Source: an uncultured Oscillospiraceae bacterium (GTDB taxonomy: Bacteria; Bacillota; Clostridia; Oscillospirales; Oscillospiraceae). From it: a stretch of 64,000 nt of DNA. The stretch covers positions 4,395 through 68,394 of the forward strand of contig CAKTNS010000006.1 of the NCBI GenBank assembly GCA_934589225.1, read 5' to 3'. A model generated the notes under the pieces. The model searched no databases, was not told the DNA's origin, and saw nothing but the letters and a program-made list of their open reading frames with translations. This document shows, one piece after another, positions 26,612-32,574 of the stretch; the first letter of the stretch is position 1; each line of letters begins with the position of its first letter. A program made the position numbers and the translations under genes.

Positions 26612-27608
26612 AATTGCGGCAAAGACCATCCCCCGCTGCGGTTGGACTGCTATCGTTATGCTGTGCCTGGGCCTGTATATGCTGTTTCCCGGCTCTCAGA
26701 CAGCCCAGCAGCTCTACACGGAAAAGCACACACCATTTGAGCTGATTAGCTCTACGGACGGTACAACAATTGATTTGAATACGCTTTCACAAATTTCTGG
26801 TGTAGAGCGAGTCAGCCCAATTTTGCAAATCAATTGTCAACTGACTTATGGAGAAAAAGACGCAAGTAATCAAATCGATGCGGTGTACGCTTCTTATCTG
26901 AATGTGCACCTGACTGATGGAAGTATCTTCACAGATAATACCAACATGCCGTACCTTGTGCTGAATGACGCCGCAACCAAACTTTTTGCCGAGAAGGACG
27001 ACGAGCCTGGAATTGCGGTCCAGGAAGAACTTCTGCTGAAAAGCGGAGATGTGGAGACAAAAGCGCAGGTTTGCGGAATTTATCAGGACGAATCGGAAAC
27101 ACCCCATATTTATATGAGCTATGAAGTGGCCTACAAACTGTTTGGAACGCAGTTTACGGGAACGGACGTTGCCTTCCTGTTGACAAACAAAGGCGCAGTG
27201 GAACAAGTGAGCGCAAAGCTGCGTAAACAGAATTTTTCAGTAGGCGCAAATACAGACACCAGCCTTGCATGGAATCTTCTGGAACAGCAGACCTGGCAGA
27301 CATTTTTGGTAAGTGCGGTATTTGTTGTTTGTTCCGGGATACTGACACGGGGAAAAATCATGCAGGAAAAGCGAAGCGCGGGCGGGGAATATGCTGTTCT
27401 CCTGACGGCAGGACTGTTGACCTGCAAAGTTGAAAAAATCATTCCATTACGAATCCTAATCATGGAATCAATCCTGATGTGTGGTACTCTGGGAATAACC
27501 GTGGTCATTGGTAGCTTTAGTATGCTTGCGATTATTCCAGGGTTTGTGCTCATACTCCTTCACTACGGTATTTCCTGCGCTAAATTGTCCGGTAGAAATA
27601 CGGCGTAA
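26592..27608 (+). CDS. MacB/FtsX-like membrane protein
   Basis: The start at ATG 26592 overlaps the surface-protein gene by 20 bases; no strong ribosome site is visible, so translation is probably coupled. The product is 338 residues. One N-terminal helix (AIVMLCLGLYMLFPG) is followed by a periplasmic-type domain of about 200 residues with the MacB_PCD style (ISGVERVSPILQINC..., AQVCGIYQDESETPHIYMSYEVA). Two C-terminal hydrophobic segments follow. Full FtsX permeases have four helices, so this one is shortened. Likely an accessory component of the ABC complex. A strong terminator follows. Confidence 0.65.
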   Translation: MAGHICKIAAKTIPRCGWTAIVMLCLGLYMLFPGSQTAQQLYTEKHTPFELISSTDGTTIDLNTLSQISGVERVSPILQINCQLTYGEKDASNQIDAVYASYLNVHLTDGSIFTDNTNMPYLVLNDAATKLFAEKDDEPGIAVQEELLLKSGDVETKAQVCGIYQDESETPHIYMSYEVAYKLFGTQFTGTDVAFLLTNKGAVEQVSAKLRKQNFSVGANTDTSLAWNLLEQQTWQTFLVSAVFVVCSGILTRGKIMQEKRSAGGEYAVLLTAGLLTCKVEKIIPLRILIMESILMCGTLGITVVIGSFSMLAIIPGFVLILLHYGISCAKLSGRNTA

Positions 27609-27637
27609 TCACATAGATTGAAGAAATACAAGCGTTC

Positions 27638-27681
27638 GAGCCTGCATTCCAAGCAACTTGGTAATGCAGGCTCAATTTTTT
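27638..27681 (+). terminator. Strong intrinsic terminator ending the ABC/surface-protein operon
   Basis: Arms GAGCCTGCATT (27638-27648) and AATGCAGGCTC (27663-27673), with a nested CCAAG/CTTGG stem, are followed by AATTTTTTT. Confidence 0.85.
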
Positions 27682-27751
27682 TGCAATTTTTCAGAACTTG
27701 GTTGCCAAAATCCACTTTTTCGGATTACCCAATTGAAAGGGAGAAAATCAC

Positions 27752-27781
27752 CACCCGCCTTCGCGGCTGCGAAGGGAGGTG
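27752..27781 (+). promoter_or_regulatory. Hairpin burying the sigma-factor ribosome site
   Basis: CCTTCGC (27758-27764) pairs with GCGAAGG (27769-27775), and CACC (27752-27755) with GGTG (27778-27781). This includes the GGGAGGTG ribosome site of the gene at 27787 in the stem. It would limit translation unless opened by a factor, temperature or a translating ribosome. Confidence 0.5.
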
Positions 27782-27786
27782 AGAAA

Positions 27787-28221
27787 ATGAAAGACTCCGA
27801 AGAAAAGCGCATTCAAAATCAGTTCGGTGGGTTCTGCACCAGGGTTTTGAAGAACGAGGCCAACCGTATTCACAACAGCTACAGCCGGCAGCGAGAATGG
27901 GAGGAGCCTCTGGACCATATGGGGCCGGAGGAGCTGTCCCAAATCGCTGTAGAGGACCGATACTTCCAGGATGACCACATCTTTGAAGTGTTGGGTGTCC
28001 CCGTGGTTGTGACCGGGGATGTTCTGGCGGAAATTCTGGCACAGCTTCCAGAGGGAAAACGGGATATTATCCTGCTATCTTTCTTTCTGGAAATGACGGA
28101 CCGGGAAATTGCGGAATACCTCCACATCGTTCATCAGACGGTCAGCAAACGCCGAATCGGCATTTTGAAGGAACTGCGCAAGATTTTAGAGAAGGAGGGA
28201 TACGAATGGCCGGAACTGTAA
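27787..28221 (+). CDS. Sigma-70 region 4-type regulator of conjugative element
   Basis: 144 residues from ATG 27787 behind GGGAGGTG. The C-terminal half is a clear sigma region 4 helix-turn-helix (QLPEGKRDIILLSFFLEMTDREIAEYL...VSKRRIGILKEL). The N-terminal half is a short region 2-like helix set. Such small sigma-like proteins paired with an HTH protein are common in Tn916/Tn1549-class elements and are thought to control excision or transfer genes. It overlaps the next gene by 16 bases. Confidence 0.8.
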   Translation: MKDSEEKRIQNQFGGFCTRVLKNEANRIHNSYSRQREWEEPLDHMGPEELSQIAVEDRYFQDDHIFEVLGVPVVVTGDVLAEILAQLPEGKRDIILLSFFLEMTDREIAEYLHIVHQTVSKRRIGILKELRKILEKEGYEWPEL

Positions 28222-28448
28222 GACCGTCCATTCCTGTGCAGACCATTCTGAAAGCCGTCAACGGCGAAACGGATGCCCTGGACGCTGTCTTGCGGCACTA
28301 CAGCAGTTATATCCGCGTCCTGTCTACCCGTCCCGTAAAGGATACATACGGAAATGAATTTCTTTGTGTGGACGAATCCATGCGGGACCAGCTGGAAGCG
28401 AAGCTGCGTGTCAGCATTGTAACTGCCTTCAAGGTATTGCCTGTGTAA
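28206..28448 (+). CDS. Small helix-turn-helix protein of conjugative element (HTH_16-like)
   Basis: 80 residues, helical, starting MAGTVRPSIPVQTILKAVNG. The segment AVNGETDALDAVLRHYSSYIRVLS and the closing IVTAFKVLPV are typical of the HTH_16-type companions of ICE sigma-like factors. The 16-base overlap with the preceding gene implies joint translation. Probably a regulator of element excision; the exact role is unknown. Confidence 0.7.
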   Translation: MAGTVRPSIPVQTILKAVNGETDALDAVLRHYSSYIRVLSTRPVKDTYGNEFLCVDESMRDQLEAKLRVSIVTAFKVLPV

Positions 28449-28449
28449 A

Positions 28450-28841
28450 AGCCAAAAGCAGAGGGTGTCTCCCTTTCCACCCTCTGCGGCAGGCCTTTGA
28501 CAAAGAAAGCCCGGCAGACAACTCCGGCGCAGCATATAGGCGGACAAATACATCCCTTCTGTGCCGAGCCGGACGGTGGGTACGCTGTGACCTTCTGTGA
28601 AGTGAGCGATTCCTACCCGCACCGCAAAATGCGCCTGGCAGCGCATGGGCGACGACGCGCAGAAGGTCAGGTACTCCCTTATAGCCATAGTCCGAGCGTT
28701 CAGAGCGTCGCAGGCAATGGGTAAGGTCCAGCGGGATGCTGGGGGGTGAGATTCCCGTGGAGCTGCTGTGGGACTTCCCACAGGCCAAGCAGCCATTTGT
28801 TCCGCTGTCCAATCGCAAAAATAATCATCTGAGAGGGAATT
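28450..28841 (+). ncRNA. Candidate structured RNA between HTH gene and tnpW-like ORF
   Basis: 392 bases without a convincing gene but packed with helices. A perfect 10-bp hairpin, GCAGAGGGTG/CACCCTCTGC (28458-28467 and 28478-28487). A long-range pair GACCTTCTG/CAGAAGGTC (about 28589-28597 and 28660-28668) enclosing hairpin ATGCGC/GCGCAT. A TGTGGG/CCCACA hairpin (about 28765-28780) inside an outer GCTGC/GCAGC stem. GC-rich loops and lack of codon pattern fit a folded RNA. The class is not recognised; an eroded gene is the alternative. Confidence 0.4.
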
Positions 28842-29030
28842 ATGAAGCAAGAAAACATATCGAAAAATCAAACTGCTCCATCCAAACAAGATCCTCTTGA
28901 CGTGCAAACGACCTACCATATTTCTGGCAGGTCGTTTGTCGTTCAGCCGGTATTCAAACCCGAAAATAACAATACGCTTGGCGAAGTTCTCCTGCGTCTC
29001 ATGCAGGCAGAATGCGAAAAAAATTTGTGA
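28842..29030 (+). CDS. TnpW-like small transposon protein
   Basis: 62 residues behind GAGAGGGAATT, directly upstream of the serine recombinase. The central segment TTYHISGRSFVVQPVFKPENNNTLGEVLLRLM resembles the TnpW family, small proteins next to TnpX-type recombinases in Tn4451-like elements. Function unclear. An internal inverted repeat (ACGACCTACC/...GGTCGT near 28908-28938) overlaps its middle. Confidence 0.55.
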   Translation: MKQENISKNQTAPSKQDPLDVQTTYHISGRSFVVQPVFKPENNNTLGEVLLRLMQAECEKNL

Positions 29031-29045
29031 TTTTCTGAATATCAG

Positions 29046-29115
29046 CTGACAATAACAGTTGAGCACGGTATAATTGTTGTGTGAAGAAGAAAACACAATT
29101 CGTTGCTCGACTGTT
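29046..29115 (+). promoter_or_regulatory. Recombinase promoter with overlapping inverted repeat
   Basis: CTGACA at 29046-29051 and TATAAT at 29069-29074, spacer 17 bases. An imperfect inverted repeat (AACAGTTGAGCACG at about 29055-29068 and CGTTGCTCGACTGTT at about 29101-29115) brackets the -10 element and start site. It may be an operator for element regulators or a leader hairpin. Confidence 0.55.
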
Positions 29116-29130
29116 ATAGAAGGAGGACTT

Positions 29131-30834
29131 ATGAAAAAGTCGAACAACAAGAAAACACGCGACGTTACCGCATTCATCTACCCCCGCCTGTCCCGTGACG
29201 ATAATCTGGAAGGCGAGAGCTACAGTATCAGCAATCAAAAAAAGCTGTTAACCAAGATGGCAAAGGACATGGGCTACACGAATATCGTCACTTTCGTTGA
29301 CGACGGCGTTTCCGGTGTTACCATGGACCGTCCCGGCTTTAATGAAATGATGCGCCAGTTGGAGGAGGGCAAGGCATCCGCTCTGTTTGTCAAAGACCTT
29401 TCCCGGCTGGGCCGTAACTACATTGAGGTAGGGCGGCTCATGGAGGTGTTCTTCCCGGAACACGATATCCGCTTGGTGGCTGTTTCAGACAATATCGATA
29501 CAGCAGAGGGTGAAAATGAGTTAGCCCCTATCCGCAACCTGTTCAATGAGTGGTACGCCCGGGATATCAGCAAGAAGCGCCGTATCAGCAATAAAATCAA
29601 GGGCAACGCCGGGGAACCTATGGGGCCACCCCCTTACGGGTACATCAAGGACCCGGATAATCCGAAGCACTGGATTATCGAGGAGGAAGCGGCTAGTGTC
29701 GTCCGGCGGATTTTCAGCATGACCCTGGATGGTATGGGCACAGAGCAGATCGCGGCCCAGCTGGAACGGGATGGAGTCCTGACACCCAGGGCCTATTGGC
29801 ACCAGCAGGGAATCAACCGCCCCGGCAAGGGGGATTTGCAGCGGCCTACCAAGTGGAATAAGACCACTGTAATTCAAATGCTGTCCGTCCAGGAGTATTG
29901 CGGAGACGTTTTGAACTTTAAGACCTATTCCAAGTCTTACAAAAACAAAAAGCGGATCGACAACGCCCGGGAGGATTGGGTGGTGTTCAAGGATGTTCAC
30001 GAGCCCATTATTGACCGCGCTGTCTGGGAACAGATTCAAGAAAAGCGCGGCAAGATGCGTAAGCGCAAACCGAAGGATACGGAGCGGAACATCTTCAGCG
30101 GCCTCTTGGTTTGCGCGGACTGTGGGCACAATCTGAATTACCACTTCAACCAGGGCAATCACGATATCAAGTATTTCAACTGTACGAACTATCGTGGAAA
30201 TCGCGGAACCTGTACCTCCACGCACTATGTCCGAGTAGATTTTCTGGAACAGGTCGTTCTCGGAGAAATCAAGCGCCTTACCAAGTATGCTGTCCGCTAT
30301 GAGGACGAATTTTTGAAGGCGGTTATGGGCAGTACCCAGAAAACCGCTGAATCCGAGTGCAAGCGGAAGCAAAAGGAACTTTCCGCTGCCAGGGCCAGAG
30401 ACGATGAACTGGACGGCCTTTTTGAGCGGATCTATGAGGACAATCTTTCCGGCAAGCTGTCAGATGAACGCTTTTCCAGAATGTCCCAGCGCTATGAGGC
30501 GGAACAATTGGAACTCAAGGAACGCATGAAAACCCTCCGCACGGAAATAGATAAACTGGCAAGTGAATCTGTTTCCACGGATATGTTCCTCTCCATTGTC
30601 CGCAAATACACCCGTGCCAAAAAGCTGACACCCAGGATGCTGAATGAGCTGGTCAACCATATCGAAGTTCACCAGGCCGAAAAAATCGATGGCGAGTGGG
30701 TTCAGAAATTGACCATCCACTACAACTGCGTCGGAGCCTTATTTATCCCCGACACAGAAGCACTGCCCGCCCCAGAGGTGACAGTCAACACCCGCAGAGG
30801 TGTGTATGTTACCTACGAACCTGCTCAAAAATGA
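29131..30834 (+). CDS. Large serine recombinase (TnpX/Tn4451-like integrase)
   Basis: Start at ATG 29131 behind AAGGAGG; 567 residues. The N-terminal resolvase domain has the catalytic serine Ser21 in YPRLSRDD and downstream FVKDLSRLGRNYIEVG. A recombinase domain follows (GYIKDPDNPKHWIIEEEAA), then a zinc-ribbon (CADCGHNLNYH...CTNYRGNRGTC), a coiled coil, and a C-terminal DUF4368-like segment (LTPRMLNELVNHIEVHQAEK). It integrates and excises the element at short attachment sites. As the last gene before a chromosomal tRNA, it marks the right end of the element. Confidence 0.92.
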   Translation: MKKSNNKKTRDVTAFIYPRLSRDDNLEGESYSISNQKKLLTKMAKDMGYTNIVTFVDDGVSGVTMDRPGFNEMMRQLEEGKASALFVKDLSRLGRNYIEVGRLMEVFFPEHDIRLVAVSDNIDTAEGENELAPIRNLFNEWYARDISKKRRISNKIKGNAGEPMGPPPYGYIKDPDNPKHWIIEEEAASVVRRIFSMTLDGMGTEQIAAQLERDGVLTPRAYWHQQGINRPGKGDLQRPTKWNKTTVIQMLSVQEYCGDVLNFKTYSKSYKNKKRIDNAREDWVVFKDVHEPIIDRAVWEQIQEKRGKMRKRKPKDTERNIFSGLLVCADCGHNLNYHFNQGNHDIKYFNCTNYRGNRGTCTSTHYVRVDFLEQVVLGEIKRLTKYAVRYEDEFLKAVMGSTQKTAESECKRKQKELSAARARDDELDGLFERIYEDNLSGKLSDERFSRMSQRYEAEQLELKERMKTLRTEIDKLASESVSTDMFLSIVRKYTRAKKLTPRMLNELVNHIEVHQAEKIDGEWVQKLTIHYNCVGALFIPDTEALPAPEVTVNTRRGVYVTYEPAQK

Positions 30835-30845
30835 GTAGCAAAAAA

Positions 30846-30896
30846 GCGAGTGTTCTCATAGGACGTCAAATCCTATAAGAACACTCGCAGTGGTCC
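30846..30896 (-). terminator. tRNA-Pro terminator / element junction
   Basis: An 18-bp inverted repeat (30846-30863 and 30871-30888, one mismatch) is followed on the minus strand by T6, immediately downstream of the tRNA-Pro 3' end. The element recombinase stops 12 bases away on the other strand, so the ICE junction is at or beside this terminator. Confidence 0.85.
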
Positions 30897-30966
30897 GAGT
30901 GACAGGATTCGAACCTGCGGCATCCTGCTCCCAAAGCAGGCGCGCTACCAGCTGCGCTACACCCGG
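30891..30966 (-). tRNA. tRNA-Pro (anticodon TGG), CCA encoded
   Basis: The minus strand reads CCGGGTGT at the 5' end, pairing with the ACTCGG acceptor strand. The D-arm is GCGCAGCTGGTAGCGC, the anticodon loop TTTGGGA (anticodon TGG), and the T-loop GGTTCGAATCC; A73 is followed by an encoded CCA. All cloverleaf arms pair, with a single G-T in the acceptor stem. It appears intact, so insertion of the adjacent ICE did not disrupt it. Confidence 0.95.
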
Positions 30967-31034
30967 ATAACGGATGTATTATACAGGAAGATTCGGAAAA
31001 AAGCAATAGAAAAATTCCGGGTCTGGAAAAGCGC

Positions 31035-31063
31035 TTGACAGATCATCCTCTGTGTGGTAGAAT
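31035..31063 (+). promoter_or_regulatory. Promoter of the preQ1-queT unit
   Basis: TTGACA (31035-31040), 17-base spacer, TAGAAT (31058-31063), just before the riboswitch. The bases between here and the tRNA show nothing else. Confidence 0.75.
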
Positions 31064-31077
31064 ACAGCCACAATTTC

Positions 31078-31121
31078 ATAGGACAGTTCGTAACCATCCT
31101 GTCGGTAAATAAAACTAGGAC
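31078..31121 (+). promoter_or_regulatory. preQ1-I riboswitch
   Basis: Compact H-type pseudoknot layout: P1 stem GGACAG/CCTGTC (31081-31086 and 31098-31103), a C/T-containing loop, and an A-rich tail TAAATAAAACTAGG that ends in the CTA able to pair back to the loop. This fits the class I preQ1 aptamer. The downstream gene is a QueT-type transporter, a standard preQ1 regulon member. Confidence 0.65.
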
Positions 31122-31125
31122 TTTT

Positions 31126-31152
31126 AAATATGTGGGTTTTCACATATTTTTC
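31126..31152 (+). terminator. Riboswitch expression-platform terminator
   Basis: AAATATGTG/CACATATTT hairpin (31126-31134 and 31141-31149) followed by TTTTT, directly after the preQ1 aptamer. A second small hairpin near 31162-31185 precedes the gene. Confidence 0.6.
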
Positions 31153-31239
31153 TTTGGATGGGCGCAGGTTTTGCGTCCGTTTTGTTTTTTTGCTGTGGGT
31201 GGAATTGTCCGCCCATTTTTTGTTTTGAGGAGAATCGTC

Positions 31240-31752
31240 ATGTCCAAAACCCGTTATTTGACCCAGGCGGCTGTGATTGCCGCCATGTATGCCGCCCTGA
31301 CCCATATGCAAAATCTTTTGCTGCCCGGAAGCACCACCTGGGCCATTCAGATGCGGCTCAGCGAAGCCATGATGGTGCTGGCCTTCTTTACCCCGGCGGC
31401 CATTCCGGGGCTGAGCCTGGGGTGCCTGCTGTTCAATCTGACCTATGCCGGAACACTGCCCCTTGACCCTGTGGTGGGAACCTTGGCAACGCTTTTGGCA
31501 GGGCTTGCCATGTGGGAGCTGCGGAATGTGAAGGTCTGCAAGCTGCCGCTGCTGGGGCTTCTGATGCCCGCGGTGACCAATGCGGTGCTGGTAGGCTGGG
31601 AGCTGACGGTGTATATTGGGGAAATGTCCTTCCTCATGAACGCTTTTTACGTCGCCCTGGGGGAGCTGGCGGTGCTTTTAGTGGTGGGCACGGCCCTTTA
31701 TGGGGCCATTTGCAGCCGGAATCTGGACAAGACGGTGCTGGCCGCCTGCTGA
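31240..31752 (+). CDS. queT: QueT-family queuosine-precursor transporter
   Basis: Start at ATG 31240 behind TGAGGAG; 170 residues beginning MSKTRYLTQAAVIAAMYAALT. It has about five membrane helices and the QueT motif style (MRLSEAMMVLAFFTPAAIPGLSLGCLLFNL). It is the substrate-binding S component of an ECF transporter for preQ1 or a related queuine precursor, working with a shared energising module encoded elsewhere. The upstream riboswitch supports the substrate assignment. Confidence 0.88.
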   Translation: MSKTRYLTQAAVIAAMYAALTHMQNLLLPGSTTWAIQMRLSEAMMVLAFFTPAAIPGLSLGCLLFNLTYAGTLPLDPVVGTLATLLAGLAMWELRNVKVCKLPLLGLLMPAVTNAVLVGWELTVYIGEMSFLMNAFYVALGELAVLLVVGTALYGAICSRNLDKTVLAAC

Positions 31753-31760
31753 AAGATTCA

Positions 31761-31797
31761 AAAGCCGGGAACAAAACAGGGTTCCCGGCTTTTTCCA
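31761..31797 (+). terminator. Terminator after queT
   Basis: AAAGCCGGGAAC (31761-31772) pairs with GTTCCCGGCTTT (31781-31792), followed by TT. Confidence 0.85.
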
Positions 31798-31884
31798 CGA
31801 AATTTTAAAAGTAAAAAAATATCGAATTGTCAAGATTCACATGGTTTTTTTGCTTTTTGGGGAAATTCTGTTGTATCTGCTTCC

Positions 31885-31914
31885 TTGACGGCAGCGGGGA
31901 CAACGTGGTATAAT
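31885..31914 (+). promoter_or_regulatory. Promoter of the purine operon
   Basis: TTGACG (31885-31890), 18-base spacer, TATAAT (31909-31914), just upstream of the ZTP riboswitch. Confidence 0.7.
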
Positions 31915-31930
31915 TGGAGCATCCAATGAG

Positions 31931-32004
31931 AACCCTTATGACTGACGGATCAGTGGAGCACCACATGGAGTAAGGGAAGATTTTTTTGCCGACCGTCTGG
32001 GCTT
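31931..32004 (+). promoter_or_regulatory. ZTP (pfl) riboswitch
   Basis: The outer stem CCCTTA/TAAGGG (31933-31938 and 31971-31976) encloses TGACTGACGG, a GTGG/CCAC hairpin (about 31953-31963) and the ATGGAG strand. After a T-rich linker comes the conserved 3' strand CCGTCTGGGC (31993-32002). This is the two-subdomain pfl layout, which senses ZTP/ZMP when 10-formyl-THF is short. It controls the purine operon that starts 62 bases later and includes the AICAR formyltransferase consuming 10-formyl-THF. Confidence 0.8.
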
Positions 32005-32065
32005 GCTTGCGTTCCTGTATGTTAGGAGGGTGAGTGGGCCTTTTGTGCTTTTTAAGGAGGTTTTT

Positions 32066-32560
32066 ATGAAAAAAGTTGGAATTATCATGGGAAGTGACAG
32101 TGATCTCCCGATTTTGCGGAAGACCATGGACACACTGAAAGACTTGGGCGTTCCCTTTGAGACCCATATTTTTTCTGCCCATCGTACCCCCCTGGAGGCC
32201 CGGGATTTTGCGGTAAGCGCCCGGGAACAAGGGTTTGGCGTGCTGATCGCCGCGGCGGGCATGGCGGCCCATCTGGCCGGGGCCATTGCGGCCAACACCA
32301 CGTTGCCTGTCATCGGCATCCCCTGCAAGGGACCGGTGCTGGACGGCATGGATGCCCTGCTGTCTACGGTCCAGATGCCCTCCGGCATTCCTGTTGCCAC
32401 CGTGGCCATTAACGGCGGTGTCAACGCGGCCCTGCTGGCGGCCCAGATCCTGGCGGTGTCCGATGAGGCTCTGGCCCAGAAGCTGGATGCCAAGCGGGCA
32501 GCGGATGCCAGAAAAGTCCTTGAAAAAGACGCGGCTTTGCAGCAAGAGCTGAACGCATAA
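32066..32560 (+). CDS. purE: N5-carboxyaminoimidazole ribonucleotide mutase (PurE)
   Basis: Start at ATG 32066 behind TTAAGGAGG; 164 residues starting [17 protein letters not shown], the invariant class I PurE opening. Other motifs are SAHRTPLEA (catalytic His) and [10 protein letters not shown]. It converts N5-CAIR to CAIR in purine synthesis. It is the first gene of the operon after the ZTP riboswitch. No purK is seen in this window. Confidence 0.95.
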   Translation: MKKVGIIMGSDSDLPILRKTMDTLKDLGVPFETHIFSAHRTPLEARDFAVSAREQGFGVLIAAAGMAAHLAGAIAANTTLPVIGIPCKGPVLDGMDALLSTVQMPSGIPVATVAINGGVNAALLAAQILAVSDEALAQKLDAKRAADARKVLEKDAALQQELNA

Positions 32561-32574
32561 TAAGGAGGAATTCC

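Larger units (their letters stand above)
1..30845. mobile_element. Integrative conjugative element, right part (left end outside window)
   Basis: This stretch carries the tail of a conjugation module (NlpC/P60, DUF4315, DUF4366, TopB, ArdA), a relaxase/MobC pair, cargo genes, and a large serine recombinase as its last gene. Such recombinases normally sit at one end of Tn4451/Tn1549-like elements. The right boundary is inferred to lie just after the recombinase stop (30834) and before or within the tRNA-Pro terminator hairpin at 30846. Base composition changes several times inside, as expected of a composite element. The exact attachment core was not identified. Confidence 0.75.

Noticed and set aside
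28497..28724. Possible small proteins within the 28.45-28.84 kb segment
   Set aside because: No ribosome sites, no clear codon pattern, frames on both strands are similar in length, and dense hairpins explain the region better.
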